Shown one piece after another: positions 34,981 through 44,451 of a stretch of DNA of 55,053 bases. The position numbers and the translations under genes were made by a program. A model generated the notes under the pieces. That model was not told the origin of the DNA. It worked only from the letters and a program-made list of their open reading frames with translations, and made no database searches. Position 1 is the first letter of the stretch, and each line of letters starts with the position of its first letter. The DNA is taken from positions 1 to 55,053 of the forward strand of contig NZ_JAGINM010000035.1 of assembly GCF_017876095.1 (NCBI RefSeq), written 5' to 3'. This stretch comes from Azospirillum agricola. Lineage in GTDB: Bacteria > Pseudomonadota > Alphaproteobacteria > Azospirillales > Azospirillaceae.

Positions 34981-36161
34981 GACGCGTCTCCCCGAATGAG
35001 CCAGCCGGTTTCGGCCGCGCGGGTGTCGGGCGGCGCGATGTGCTGCTTCATGCAGATGTTGTTTCCCCGGCAGGGCGCGGTGTCCATCGTGTGGACGCAG
35101 GGCGAGCAGAAGCACTTGCGGTAGAGCACGGTTTCGCGCGTCGTGTCCGTGAAGGCGGCCAGCCGGCGATACGGATCGGTCGGCCCCCAGTAGGAGGTGA
35201 TGGGGACCGGCAGCAGCCGCGCGATGTGGTTGACGCCGGAATCGATGGTCAGCAGCTCGTCCGCCATCGTCAGCCAGCGGGCGGACCCCGTGAGGCTCTC
35301 CTTGCCGGCGAGGTCGATCACCCGCCAGCCGGGCAGCGCGGCGCCGAGATGGGCTTGGGTGCGGGCGGCGCGGGGCTTGTCGGCGGGACCGCCCAGGACC
35401 AGGATCGTGCCGGCCGCTCCGGGATGGCGGGTCTTCAGCACGACGGCCCATTCGGCATCGCTGAACTCGCGCTCCGGCACCAGGTCCGAGCAGTAGGGCG
35501 CCAGGGCGACGATGGGGCGCGGGCAGTCCGGCGGGGCCGGCGGCGCCTCCTCCAGCCCGTTGCGGGCCCGGAAGCGGCGGGCGGTCTCCTCCATCGACGG
35601 GATGGTCCCGCCGAGCGCGCGGGCGATCTGGAAATAGGCGAGGTAGATGGGGGAGCTGTCGTTATAGAAGAAGGAGTGGGTGCTCAGATTGTTCTGCCAC
35701 TGGTTCCAACTCAGTGTCAGCCCGATGCGGTTGCGCGCCAGGGTCAGCAGGCAGAAGACGCTGGTCAGCTTCGAGTGCATCTCGAAGTTGATGATCGTGT
35801 CGGCACGGAAGACCATGCGCAGGATGTGCAGGCAGCTCAGCAGGAATCCGCCGGCCCGGTCGGTGGAGATCACCGCGTAGTCGTCGAAGACCCCCGCCAG
35901 CTCGGCGAACTTCTTCACCGCCGGGGAGCAGAGCAGGGTGATGCGCGTGTCCGGGTAGCGGTCGCGCAGGGCCAGCAGGGCCGGCAGGGCGATCAGCAGG
36001 CTGCCGCCGCCGAGAATCTTCACGACCACCAGCTGGCCGCGGATCTCGGGGGCGTGGTCCCGCCGCGCCACCTTGCGCGCGACCCAGGCCAGGGGGGTGA
36101 AGAGGATGGCGAGAACCGACCCGATCCAATAGTCGGCCTGCTTGAGAGCCTTGAGATTCAT
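34977..36161 (-). CDS. Glycosyltransferase family 9 (heptosyltransferase-like)
   Basis: 394 residues. VVVKILGGGSLLIALPALLALRD is the N-terminal GT9 pattern and LLTIDSGVNHIARLLPVPITSYWGPTDP the nucleotide-sugar-binding segment. Residues 10-25 are hydrophobic, possibly a membrane-associating helix. The C-terminus has a cysteine cluster (RKCFCSPCVHTMDTAPC) often seen in GT9-like proteins as CxxPC. It overlaps the GMC oxidoreductase by 4 bases, so oxidation and transfer may act on the same substrate. Donor unknown. Confidence 0.86.
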   Translation of the reverse strand: MNLKALKQADYWIGSVLAILFTPLAWVARKVARRDHAPEIRGQLVVVKILGGGSLLIALPALLALRDRYPDTRITLLCSPAVKKFAELAGVFDDYAVISTDRAGGFLLSCLHILRMVFRADTIINFEMHSKLTSVFCLLTLARNRIGLTLSWNQWQNNLSTHSFFYNDSSPIYLAYFQIARALGGTIPSMEETARRFRARNGLEEAPPAPPDCPRPIVALAPYCSDLVPEREFSDAEWAVVLKTRHPGAAGTILVLGGPADKPRAARTQAHLGAALPGWRVIDLAGKESLTGSARWLTMADELLTIDSGVNHIARLLPVPITSYWGPTDPYRRLAAFTDTTRETVLYRKCFCSPCVHTMDTAPCRGNNICMKQHIAPPDTRAAETGWLIRGDAS

Positions 36162-36249
36162 GGCCCACGCTCATAGCACGGTGGAAAGGGTCGCCACAAC
36201 GGAGGCGGCCGGAGGGACAGAGGGCGCCGGAAACAGCCGGGGGCAGGGC

Positions 36250-37224
36250 CTATGACGGGCGTTCCGGCGGCTTGAAGAACCACAGGAGTCCGCCGGGCAG
36301 CGAGGCCAGGAGCAGCGCCGTGCCCAGCAGCACGGACACCAGGAAGGCGTCGTCGACGCTGACGCCATGGACCTGCAGGCCGGCAACCATGGCGCCCTCC
36401 CGGATGCCCCAGCCGTTCAGCGAGATCGGCATCGAGGCGAGCGTCAGCGCGATCGGCACCACGGCGAAGCCGGCCTGCACGCCGATCGGGGCCCCCAAGG
36501 CGCGGGCCAGCAGCAGCACCGCCCCGACGAACAAAATCTGGACCAGCAGGGACAGAGCCAGGGCGTTGAGCGAGGCCGGGGTGGTCAGGCCCTTCTCGGC
36601 GCTGCGCAGGATCGTCCGCATCGTCTCGAACAGCCGCAGCCTCAGGCGCGCCGGCAGAGGAATCCGGTTGAGGAAGAGGACCGTGCCGAAGCCGCCGACC
36701 ATCACCGCGCCGGCCAGCAGCCCGGCCAGGGCGAAATCGGGTGCGACATGATAGAGCAGGGCGACGGCGGCGACGATGTCGAGGAGGAGAAGGCCGAGCA
36801 GCCCGGCCAACCGGTCGACCAGCAGGCTGGCCACCACCCCTTCGGCGGGGTGGCCGGACCGGTAGGCCAGCCAGCCGCGCACGGCGTCCACCCCGACCCC
36901 GGCCGGCAGGACCTGCCCGAAGAACTGGCCGACCAGGCTGTGGCGGACGGCTTGGCCCAGCGGGAGCGACAGACCGACGGCGGCACCCGCCCATTGCCAG
37001 CGGATCGTGGTCACCAGCAGCGCGCCGCAGACCAGGGCGAAGCCGCCGAACAGCCAGCCGGCGTCGGCGTGCCGGAGCCGGTCCGCGGCAAGCAGCCAAT
37101 CGACGCGGCGCAGCAGCCACGCCACCAGCAGGACGGTGACCGCCCCTTTGGCCGCGAGCATCCATTTCGCCCGCCCGGTGAACTGCCCGAGCGGAGGCGC
37201 GCTATTCTCGAAGGAAAACGGCAT
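36250..37224 (-). CDS. Flippase-like integral membrane protein (LPG synthase TM / YbhN family)
   Basis: 324 residues with about eight hydrophobic segments. GQFFGQVLPAGVGVDAVRGW and ISLNGWGIREGA are the family-typical loops of the lysylphosphatidylglycerol-synthase transmembrane region, here without the soluble synthase domain. Such proteins sit in many glycan clusters and are proposed to move lipid-linked sugars. ATG 37224 was preferred over 37287, which adds a polar 21-residue extension. A paralogue is at 45563. It lies 88 bases upstream of GT9 on the same strand. Confidence 0.82.
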   Translation of the reverse strand: MPFSFENSAPPLGQFTGRAKWMLAAKGAVTVLLVAWLLRRVDWLLAADRLRHADAGWLFGGFALVCGALLVTTIRWQWAGAAVGLSLPLGQAVRHSLVGQFFGQVLPAGVGVDAVRGWLAYRSGHPAEGVVASLLVDRLAGLLGLLLLDIVAAVALLYHVAPDFALAGLLAGAVMVGGFGTVLFLNRIPLPARLRLRLFETMRTILRSAEKGLTTPASLNALALSLLVQILFVGAVLLLARALGAPIGVQAGFAVVPIALTLASMPISLNGWGIREGAMVAGLQVHGVSVDDAFLVSVLLGTALLLASLPGGLLWFFKPPERPS

Positions 37225-37335
37225 CCTGGGTCTTCCGGCCTGGGTGGGGACGGGGTCGGCAATATCCCATACCCTGTGGTTTTGCAAGATTCCCCGCCCC
37301 GCTTGCGCACCCGGCCCGGTTGCGGGCGGTGGCGG

Positions 37336-38985
37336 TCAGATCGGCCGGGTCATGGAGCGAGTCGCCGGGCGGTCGGCTTCCAGACGCGGCCGGAGCGCTT
37401 CGGCCATGCGGTCGAAGACCGCCGACCAGGGCTCGTCCGGGGCCTGCCGGAACAGGGTGGCGCTGTCGTAGAAGGGCGTGTCGGTCCGGTCGACGAGCCA
37501 GCGGCAGTCGGGCACCGGCTTCAGCGCCACCCAGGTTGTGGCCCCGACCGCGCCGGCCAGATGCGCGATCACGCTGTCCGCCGTGACCACCAGATCCATC
37601 TGGTCGATGACCCAGGCCGTGCTGACGAAAGCATGGGCCGGATCGGCGAAATATGGATCGAGCGGCCGTTCGACCGTCAGCCCGCTCTCCGCGTCCGGCG
37701 GTTCCGGCTGGAGGCTGACCAGACGGATGCCGTCCCGCAGCAGCAGCTTGGCGAACAGGGCCAGCGGCAGATCCTTGGTGGGGTCGGTCGTCGTCCATTT
37801 GATGCCGATCAGGACGTCGCCGTCCCTGCGTTCCAGCGTCGGCGCCCGGCGGGAACTCTTCGCGATCTCGATGTAGGGACCGCTGCCGAAGCAGCGGGCG
37901 GCGTCGGTTTCGAGCGTGTAGAAGAGGTCGAAGGACTGCGCGCGGAAATCGACGGGAGGAAGCCGGTCCCCCGCGGTGAGGACGCTCGTAACCCCTTTGC
38001 CCAGCGCGCACAGGGCCTTCAGGGCGGGAACGCAGACGATGTGCACGATCATGCCACGCTGGCTGAAGTAATCGGCGTAGCGCAGGCATTGGATGACGTC
38101 GCCGAAGCCCGATTCCCCGTTGATGAGGATGCGTGCGCCTTCCCGAATGGTGCCGTCCCAGATCGGAACGGGCAGGTGGGTCTTCCACCAGCCCACCACG
38201 TCGTAGTCGTATTTGTAGGCCAGCAATCCCTTGAATTCCGACCAACGGCCAAGCCGGAAGGCGAGATGCATCGACATCATGCAGGCGTGCGCGTGCTGGC
38301 TGCGGTCACCGGCCGCAGCCGCATGCCGGTACGCCGCCGCCGCGCCTTCGAAGTCCCCGTTTGCTTCCAGGAAAAAACCGAGGTTGAAGAGGATGTCGAA
38401 GCGGCCCGGCTCGATGAGCGTGGCGACCTTGGCGAAGCGGGCGGCGGTCCGGTAATGGCCTTCCCTGCGCAGCTTCGGAGTGGCGCCGCCGAAGTGGAAG
38501 AACAGCTGTTCATAGGCGGCGGGCGATTGCCGGAGTTTCGGCATCAGGGGGGCGATCACGTCGATCCGCCGGGAGAGGCTGTCCGTCGGCTGGACGAAAC
38601 GCTCCAGGTAGAACTTGGTCAGGCGGGCCAGCGTGCGGTCGAGATCGTTGGTCATGCCGTGGCGGTCCACCGCTCGGCCGATCAGGTCGAGGCCACCCTT
38701 CACGTCGCCCCACTGGACCAGGAGAACGGCAAGGCCATGCAGGGCGTCGTGATGCGTCGGCTCGACGGCAAGGATCGCGTCGTACAGGAGGCGCGCGACG
38801 AACAGACGCCCCTCGCTGTGATGGTGCCGCGCGTCCAGCATCGCGGTCGCCGCATCCAAAGCGCCGCGGCCCAACGCTTCCAGGCCCCGGGGCGGGGCGT
38901 CCGTGCGGAGGGCGGCCTCCATTGCCTCTCTGGACGGGAGGGCCTCCACCGTGATTGGCAAGGAAGGTGTTTCGTTCGACATCAT
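37336..38985 (-). CDS. TPR protein with GT9-like C-terminal domain
   Basis: 549 residues. The N-terminal 280 residues are helical TPR-like repeats (GRFDILFNLGFFLEANGDFE, then GAAAAYRHAAA). The C-terminal part has IWDGTIREGARILINGESGFGDVIQ, the bridging motif of TPR-GT9 proteins, and DLVVTADSVIAHLAGAVGAT followed by PDCRW, which is the GT9 nucleotide-sugar site. Two adjacent ATG codons (38985, 38982) are equally likely starts; ATG 39018 is further upstream. It is followed after 111 bases by the flippase-like gene. Confidence 0.83.
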   Translation of the reverse strand: MMSNETPSLPITVEALPSREAMEAALRTDAPPRGLEALGRGALDAATAMLDARHHHSEGRLFVARLLYDAILAVEPTHHDALHGLAVLLVQWGDVKGGLDLIGRAVDRHGMTNDLDRTLARLTKFYLERFVQPTDSLSRRIDVIAPLMPKLRQSPAAYEQLFFHFGGATPKLRREGHYRTAARFAKVATLIEPGRFDILFNLGFFLEANGDFEGAAAAYRHAAAAGDRSQHAHACMMSMHLAFRLGRWSEFKGLLAYKYDYDVVGWWKTHLPVPIWDGTIREGARILINGESGFGDVIQCLRYADYFSQRGMIVHIVCVPALKALCALGKGVTSVLTAGDRLPPVDFRAQSFDLFYTLETDAARCFGSGPYIEIAKSSRRAPTLERRDGDVLIGIKWTTTDPTKDLPLALFAKLLLRDGIRLVSLQPEPPDAESGLTVERPLDPYFADPAHAFVSTAWVIDQMDLVVTADSVIAHLAGAVGATTWVALKPVPDCRWLVDRTDTPFYDSATLFRQAPDEPWSAVFDRMAEALRPRLEADRPATRSMTRPI

Positions 38986-39204
38986 GCACCGTGGCAGCAG
39001 CCGCGTTCGGAAAGGCAAAAGCGTGTTTTCGCAAGAGGACGCTCATATCATCGCCGAACGTCAAGGGCGAAGAGAAAGCGTCCGCCGCTTCGATGCCGAC
39101 GCCCGACGGCATGGACGGCAGGTGACAGGCCGATCCGTCGTGGTCTAGGATCGGCGGCGCTGGGTAGGATTTGAATAAACGCATGAATTCGGACTGTCGT
39201 TCCT

Positions 39205-40245
39205 GTGCAGGATAAAGACGTGATCGACCGTATATCAGCATTGACCCACGCCTCCCTGGCGGAAAACATGCCCTTTCGGCTGTTTCGGCGCGCCTCCATT
39301 CGGCGCCGGGCGGAGCAGGGGCACAACATCGGTTTTGACGCACCCGTCCCGTTCTTTCCCTCCATCCCGGATGCCGAAGCGTGGCGCGACGTCACCTTCC
39401 TGGTGCATGACCCGAACTACATCGGCCATTATTTCCACTTCATCGAGATATTCCTGGCCCTCCATGCCTTTCACCGGACCTATCTGCCGGACGCGGCGGT
39501 GGGCCGGATCGTCTTCACCAGCCGGAACTGGACAAATCCGGCGCAGAACAACATCCAGCAGGAGCTTCTGTCCGCCATCTACCCGAACGCCGAGGTGATG
39601 ACCCCGGCCGACATGACCGATGTCGATCTGACGAACGTGGTCCTAATCGACCGCACCCTGGCCATGACCCGGATCAACAAGTTCCTGGAGCCGGTGCTGC
39701 CGATCGCCGGCGCCTGGACGGGCGGGCTGGCCGACGTGCTTTTCCGCCACGTCGCGGCCCTGCCGAAGCCGCCGCCCGCGCCGGGGGAGAACCGCCGCGC
39801 CCTCTATGTGAAGCGGAAGCCGCCGCGCTGCCTGTCCGACCCGCTCGAGGCGGAGCTTCTGCGGGCGCTGAAGGAGGGCGGCATCCAGGTGGATGTGGTG
39901 GATTACGCCGAGCTGCCCTGGCACGAGCAGGTGCGGAGAACCGCGGGTTACGATCTTCTCGTCGGCGTGCACGGCAACGGCATGACGAACCTGCTGTGGC
40001 TGCCGCCGCACGGCGCCGTGCTGGAGATCTTCCCGGCGGGCGCGCATCATTATGATTACCAGATCCTGGCGGAGCTGAAGGGGCACGCCTATTTCGGCGT
40101 CGAGGGCCGTCCCGACGGCTTCGTGTTCCGTGAGCACAGCCGGCATGGCGACGCCTTCGGGCATGGGGCGGACAACAACAAGGAGATCGCCGAAATCTCC
40201 TGGTCCGCCGTCGCCCGGTTCATCGACGCCGCCCATGGGCAATGA
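39205..40245 (+). CDS. Glycosyltransferase family 61
   Basis: 346 residues. HDPNYIGHYFHFIEIFLALHAF, LYVKRKPPRCLSD and LVGVHGNGMTNLLWLPPHG match the GT61 (DUF563) family, whose plant members transfer xylose or GlcNAc. The start is GTG at 39205; the next in-frame ATG (39268) would cut into the conserved region. A role as a xylosyltransferase using UDP-xylose from the genes at the left edge is attractive but speculative. It is divergent from TPR-GT9, with a 219-base gap. Confidence 0.86.
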   Translation: MQDKDVIDRISALTHASLAENMPFRLFRRASIRRRAEQGHNIGFDAPVPFFPSIPDAEAWRDVTFLVHDPNYIGHYFHFIEIFLALHAFHRTYLPDAAVGRIVFTSRNWTNPAQNNIQQELLSAIYPNAEVMTPADMTDVDLTNVVLIDRTLAMTRINKFLEPVLPIAGAWTGGLADVLFRHVAALPKPPPAPGENRRALYVKRKPPRCLSDPLEAELLRALKEGGIQVDVVDYAELPWHEQVRRTAGYDLLVGVHGNGMTNLLWLPPHGAVLEIFPAGAHHYDYQILAELKGHAYFGVEGRPDGFVFREHSRHGDAFGHGADNNKEIAEISWSAVARFIDAAHGQ

Positions 40246-40409
40246 GGCGCCGGGCGGCCGTTCCTCCGGCTGGCCGGGCCTTGTCCGGTCCCAGAGATTG
40301 CGGTTGACTTAAGGGGGGGAGCCGCTAGGAAAGGGCGGCGGCGGGTCTCTCATTGCCGCACAACGGCCGGATGGGACCTGCGCTGCTCCGGCGGGAAGCT
40401 GGTGAGTTC

Positions 40410-41435
40410 ATGAACACGCGGATGGTTTCCATCATCGCCCCCTGCCACAACGAGGAAGGGGTCATCGCCGAGTTCCACCGGCGTCTCTGCGCGGCGCTGG
40501 ACGGCATCGAGGAGGAGTTGGAGGTCGTCTACATAGACGACGGCAGCACCGACCGGACCCCCTTCATCCTCAACGAGATCTGCAAGCGCGACCCCCGCGT
40601 CGTCGTGCTGCGCCTGTCGCGCTGCTTCGGCCATCAAATGGCGCTGACCGCCGGGCTCGACCATGTCGAGGGCGACGCTGTCGTCATCATCGATTCCGAT
40701 CTCCAGGATCCCCCAGAAACGATCCTTCCCATGCTGGAGAGGTGGCGCAACGGCGCCCAGGTCGTTTACGGGCAGCGCCTGTCGCGCGACGGCGAGAGCC
40801 GGTTCAAGCTGGTCACGGCCAAGGCCTTCTACTGGCTGATCAACGCCATCTCCGACGTCCACATCCCCTCCAACGTCGGGGATTTCCGGCTGATGGACCG
40901 CACCGTCATCGACGCGTTGCGCGCTATGCCGGAGCAGCACCGCCTGCTGCGCGCCATGATCAGCTGGCTGGGCTACCGGCAGGAGGGCGTTCCCTATCAC
41001 CGGGAGCGCCGTTACGCCGGTGTCACCAAATACCCGCTGCGCAAGATGATCCGGCTGGCGCTGGACGGCTTGGTGTCGTCCTCGGCGATGCCCCTGCGCA
41101 TCATGTCGATCGTCGGGCTGGTCACCTTCGTGTCTTCGATCGTCGGGGCGGTCTCGGCCCTGACGTGGTGGGCGTGGACCGGGACCTGGGTGCCCGAGCC
41201 GCTGTCGGTCTTCCTGATCGGCCTGCTGTTCACCGGTCTGCAAATCTTCTGCTTCGGCATCATGGGCGAGTACATCGGCCGCATCTACGGCGAGGTGAAG
41301 AGCCGGCCGCTCTACCTGATCGGCGAGCGGTTGGGCAAGGGCAGCGCGGCCGCCAACCGTCCGCACGCGCGCCGAGGCGCCGGCCACGCGGCCGGGGACG
41401 TGCATTCGATGGCCGTGGTCGACCATGGCCGGTGA
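40410..41435 (+). CDS. Polyprenyl-phosphate glycosyltransferase (GT2, GtrB/DPM1-like)
   Basis: 341 residues. SIIAPCHNEEGVI (7-19), DDGSTDRT (43-50), DSDLQDPPE (95-103) and GDFRLMDR are the hallmark GT2 motifs of enzymes that load undecaprenyl phosphate. Two C-terminal transmembrane helices (about 230-257 and 267-290) end in GEYIGRIYGEVKSRPLYL, as in GtrB. The ATG at 40410 has GGTGAG upstream. It would supply lipid-linked sugar to GT-C enzymes such as those at 18363 and 30659. The following GT4 starts 36 bases downstream. Confidence 0.93.
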   Translation: MNTRMVSIIAPCHNEEGVIAEFHRRLCAALDGIEEELEVVYIDDGSTDRTPFILNEICKRDPRVVVLRLSRCFGHQMALTAGLDHVEGDAVVIIDSDLQDPPETILPMLERWRNGAQVVYGQRLSRDGESRFKLVTAKAFYWLINAISDVHIPSNVGDFRLMDRTVIDALRAMPEQHRLLRAMISWLGYRQEGVPYHRERRYAGVTKYPLRKMIRLALDGLVSSSAMPLRIMSIVGLVTFVSSIVGAVSALTWWAWTGTWVPEPLSVFLIGLLFTGLQIFCFGIMGEYIGRIYGEVKSRPLYLIGERLGKGSAAANRPHARRGAGHAAGDVHSMAVVDHGR

Positions 41436-41471
41436 GGGGGCGTTGACGGGCGCCACGACGGGGGCTGCGCC

Positions 41472-42671
41472 GTGAAGCTGCTTTTCCTCAATTACGAGTA
41501 CCCGCCGATCGGCGGCGGCGCCGCCACGGCGAGCCGGCACCTGATCCGCGAATGGACGGCCATGGGCTGCGAGGTGCGGGTGCTGACCACCCATTATCCT
41601 GGCCTGCCCTGGCGCGAGGAGACGGACGGCGCGATCATCCACCGCCTTCCGGCCTTCCGCCGCCGGCCCGACCGTGGCCGCATCGGCGAGATGGCGATCT
41701 ACATGGCGGGGGCCTCGCTGGTGGCGCCGGTGCTGGCCGCCCGCTGGCGGCCCGACGCGGCTCTCGCCTTCATCGGCATCCCCAGCGGTCCGGTCACTTG
41801 GCTGCTGCGCCAACTGACCGGGGTGCCCTACGTGGTCTGCCTGCGCGGCGGCGACGTGCCGGGCTTCCGCTGCGAGGGGGTGGACCGCTTCCACCGGCTG
41901 CTCGCCCCCATGACGCGGACGGTGTGGCGCCAAGCGGCGGCGGTCACCGCCAACAGCGCCGGCCTGGCTGACCTCGCCAAGGGCTTCATGCCCGGCCTGG
42001 ACATCCCGGTCATCCCCAACGGCGTGGATTCCACCCTCTTCCACCCCGCCGTCCCGGTCCGGGCCGTTGCCGGAGGGGCCGCAGCCACACGGTCTTCCGA
42101 TGGGCCGGTGCGCCTGCTGGCGGTCGGCCGGCTGGTGGCGCAGAAGGGGATCGACGTGCTGATCGATGCCCTCGCCCGACCGGGCCTGGGCAACGTCGCG
42201 CTGGACGTGGTCGGAGACGGCGAATGGCGCGACGCGTTGGAAAGACAGGCCGCCGGGCACGGGCTGGCCGGTCGGGTGCGCATCCACGGCTGGCTCAGCC
42301 GCGCGGCGCTTGCCGAAGTCTACCGCAAGGCCGACGTCTTCGTCCTGCCCTCGCGCGACGAGGGGATGCCCAACGTGGTTCTGGAGGCGATGGCGAGCGG
42401 TCTGCCGGTCGTCGCCTCGGCCGTGGCCGGCGCGTGCGATCTGGTGGTGGAGGGCGAGACCGGCTTCCTCGTTCCGCCGGAGGATCCCGATGCTCTGGCT
42501 GCCGCGCTTCGGCGTCTGGCCGGGGATGCGGCGCTGCGCGCCGGGTTCGGCGGGCGGGGCCGGGAGCGGGTCGAGGAAAGCTTCTCCTGGCGGTCCGCCG
42601 CCTCGTCCTTCCTCACGCTGGTCGAGGAACGGCGGGAGGGCGGCGGAACCATGGTCCGGAAAACCATTTGA
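41472..42671 (+). CDS. Glycosyltransferase family 4
   Basis: 399 residues, GT-B. NYEYPPIGGGAATASRHLIR at the N-terminus is the acceptor-side GT4 loop; VIPNGVDSTLF, AVGRLVAQKGIDVLIDAL and the EGMPNVVLEAMASGLPVVAS segment are the classic retaining GT4 motifs (E-x7-E). GTG at 41472 gives the conserved MKLLFLNYEYPP. It is co-directional with the polyprenyl-phosphate GT2 and ends 21 bases from the convergent methyltransferase. Specificity unknown. Confidence 0.92.
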   Translation: MKLLFLNYEYPPIGGGAATASRHLIREWTAMGCEVRVLTTHYPGLPWREETDGAIIHRLPAFRRRPDRGRIGEMAIYMAGASLVAPVLAARWRPDAALAFIGIPSGPVTWLLRQLTGVPYVVCLRGGDVPGFRCEGVDRFHRLLAPMTRTVWRQAAAVTANSAGLADLAKGFMPGLDIPVIPNGVDSTLFHPAVPVRAVAGGAAATRSSDGPVRLLAVGRLVAQKGIDVLIDALARPGLGNVALDVVGDGEWRDALERQAAGHGLAGRVRIHGWLSRAALAEVYRKADVFVLPSRDEGMPNVVLEAMASGLPVVASAVAGACDLVVEGETGFLVPPEDPDALAAALRRLAGDAALRAGFGGRGRERVEESFSWRSAASSFLTLVEERREGGGTMVRKTI

Positions 42672-42694
42672 GCCGGTTGCGGAAGCGCCGGCTC
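42670..42694. terminator. Hairpin spanning the stop codons of convergent genes
   Basis: GAGCCGG (42670-42676) and CCGGCTC (42688-42694) form a stem that extends to TGC/GCG around a GGAA loop with one bulge. It covers the ends of the GT4 (+) and methyltransferase (-) genes, fitting a bidirectional terminator without T tracts. Confidence 0.45.
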
Positions 42695-43463
42695 AGGGGC
42701 GCCGTGCCAGAACGAAGACGTAGTCGCCCCGGTCCCAGCGGTTGGTCAGGAACAGGGTGTAGAGCGCTTCGGCGATGAGGCGGCGGACCGGCCCGTATTC
42801 CCCCTCGGTGCCGCGCGCGCCGGTCAGCGTCAGCAGGTCGCGGTAGAGCGGCGAGAAGAAGGGAAAGCCCCACTGCACCACCCGGTCGACCACCAGCCCG
42901 GTGGCCTCGACCTTCGCCCTCAGCTCGCCGTAGCGGTAGTTGCGGACATGGCCGACGCCTTTCTCGTAGGCGCGCATGCGGCCCTGCATGGTGGCGACCA
43001 GCAGGTATTTTCCGGTCATCCGGGCAAGGTTGGCGATGGCGGTGACGTCGTCCTCGATATGCTCGACCACGTCGGTGCACAGCACGAGGTCGAAGCGGCG
43101 GTCGAGCGCCCCCTCCGTCAGGTCGAGGCGGAAGAACTCGGCGTCGGGCGTCCGCTGGCGGGCGATGCGAAGCGCGCTCTCCGAGAAGTCGGCGCCGCTG
43201 TAGACCGCCGGTTTCCCGGCGCGCAGCGCCTGGATCAGCGAGCCCTCGCCGCAGCCGACGTCCAGCACGGTCTCCGCCGGCAGGTCGGCGATGACGCGGG
43301 CGATGATCCGGCGCAGATGCCGGCCGGTCGGCCCGTGACGGCGCATGTCGGTCCATTTGCTGTCCCAGCCCTCGTCGTAGCCGGCAAGCTCCAGGGCGGC
43401 CAATGTGGGGGCTGCGGCGGGGGCCGTGGCGGGGGTGGGCGGACGATCTTGCGGCAGGGCCAT
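42693..43463 (-). CDS. SAM-dependent methyltransferase
   Basis: 256 residues. VLDVGCGEG (66-74) is motif I, followed by GADFSESALRIA and LCTDVVEHIEDD as in Methyltransf_11/23 proteins. A proline-alanine-rich tail of about 20 residues precedes the domain. It is the last gene of the leftward operon that begins at 49023, 9 bases after the preceding methyltransferase. Likely an O-methyltransferase acting on sugars, by context only. Confidence 0.86.
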   Translation of the reverse strand: MALPQDRPPTPATAPAAAPTLAALELAGYDEGWDSKWTDMRRHGPTGRHLRRIIARVIADLPAETVLDVGCGEGSLIQALRAGKPAVYSGADFSESALRIARQRTPDAEFFRLDLTEGALDRRFDLVLCTDVVEHIEDDVTAIANLARMTGKYLLVATMQGRMRAYEKGVGHVRNYRYGELRAKVEATGLVVDRVVQWGFPFFSPLYRDLLTLTGARGTEGEYGPVRRLIAEALYTLFLTNRWDRGDYVFVLARRP

Positions 43464-43472
43464 CGGCCTCTC

Positions 43473-44432
43473 CTAAGGGGATGGCGGGCCGGCCGGGCGG
43501 GCCAGCAGCACCATGCGGAATTCGCCGAACAGGACAGGGCTGACGCTCTCGATGAGGCGCAGCGCCGAGGCGGTGACGCCCCGCGCGATGTTGCGGCGGT
43601 CGGGGTTGAACTTGACCATCGTGAGGGCGCCCGGCTCCAGCCCGGCCCGGCGGACGGCGTCGTGCAGCGTCTCCGGCGTGAAGAAGACGATGTGGTCGCA
43701 GTCGTAGATGCCGCGCAGCGGCCCCTGGACCCGCCCGAGGGTCAGCCCGTGGGCGAGCGCCGCGACGCGGGTGATCAGCCCGGCGTGGTTCGGGGTGTAG
43801 ACCAGCAGGACGCCGTCCGGCTTCAGGAAGCTGGCGGCTTCGCGCAGCAGGCGGACGGGATCGAGCACATGCTCGATCAGGTCGAGCATGGTGACGACGT
43901 CGTAGCCGCCCTCGCGCCCGGCCAGGAGCCTGGGCAGGGCGAGGGCGTCGCCGGCGATCACCTCGGCCCCGCTGGCGGTGCGGGCCAGCTCGGCCAGGCC
44001 GGCGTTCAACTCGACCCCGGTGACGTCGTAGCCGGCGCGCACCGCGGCGCGCAGGAAATTCCCGGGGCCCGAGCCGATGTCGAGCAGGCGGGCGCCGGGT
44101 TGGACGCGACCGCGCAGGATCTCCAGGATGCGTGTGAACTCCTTGTCGGCCTCGGCCTCGTCGTCGCGGTGTTGGTAGAGCCCCGTGTCGGCGTAATAAT
44201 CGGCGAGCGGCACGTCGGGACGCGCGGCGATCTTGAACTGCAGGCGGCAGCCCCGGCAGGTGACGACCCGTCCAGGCACGGCGCCGGGGGTGGAGGTGAC
44301 GGAGAAGTCGTAGTCGTCCCGGTGGTCCGTGCCGCCGCAGGCGGGGCAGACCGTCCAGGGGCGCTGGGGGGCGGGGGCAGACACGGACAAAGGCTCTCCG
44401 GTTTCCAGCGGAACCGCCGGGGTGGCGATCAT
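43473..44432 (-). CDS. SAM methyltransferase with N-terminal zinc ribbon
   Basis: 319 residues. Two CxxC pairs (C29/C32 and C59/C62) form an N-terminal zinc-ribbon-like module. LLDIGSGPGNFLRAA (about 112-126) is the SAM motif and MLDLIEHVLDP the post-motif. This ribbon-plus-methyltransferase architecture is common among glycan-cluster methyltransferases. It starts 19 bases after the acyltransferase stop and is followed by a second methyltransferase, so the two probably act on the same polymer. Confidence 0.88.
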   Translation of the reverse strand: MIATPAVPLETGEPLSVSAPAPQRPWTVCPACGGTDHRDDYDFSVTSTPGAVPGRVVTCRGCRLQFKIAARPDVPLADYYADTGLYQHRDDEAEADKEFTRILEILRGRVQPGARLLDIGSGPGNFLRAAVRAGYDVTGVELNAGLAELARTASGAEVIAGDALALPRLLAGREGGYDVVTMLDLIEHVLDPVRLLREAASFLKPDGVLLVYTPNHAGLITRVAALAHGLTLGRVQGPLRGIYDCDHIVFFTPETLHDAVRRAGLEPGALTMVKFNPDRRNIARGVTASALRLIESVSPVLFGEFRMVLLARPAGPPSP

Positions 44433-44451
44433 ACCGCGCGAACGGTCGAAA

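Noticed and set aside
40300..40335. TTGACT upstream of the polyprenyl-phosphate GT2
   Set aside because: The only AT-richer hexamer (TAGGAA) is at 15-base spacing and weak; not enough to call.
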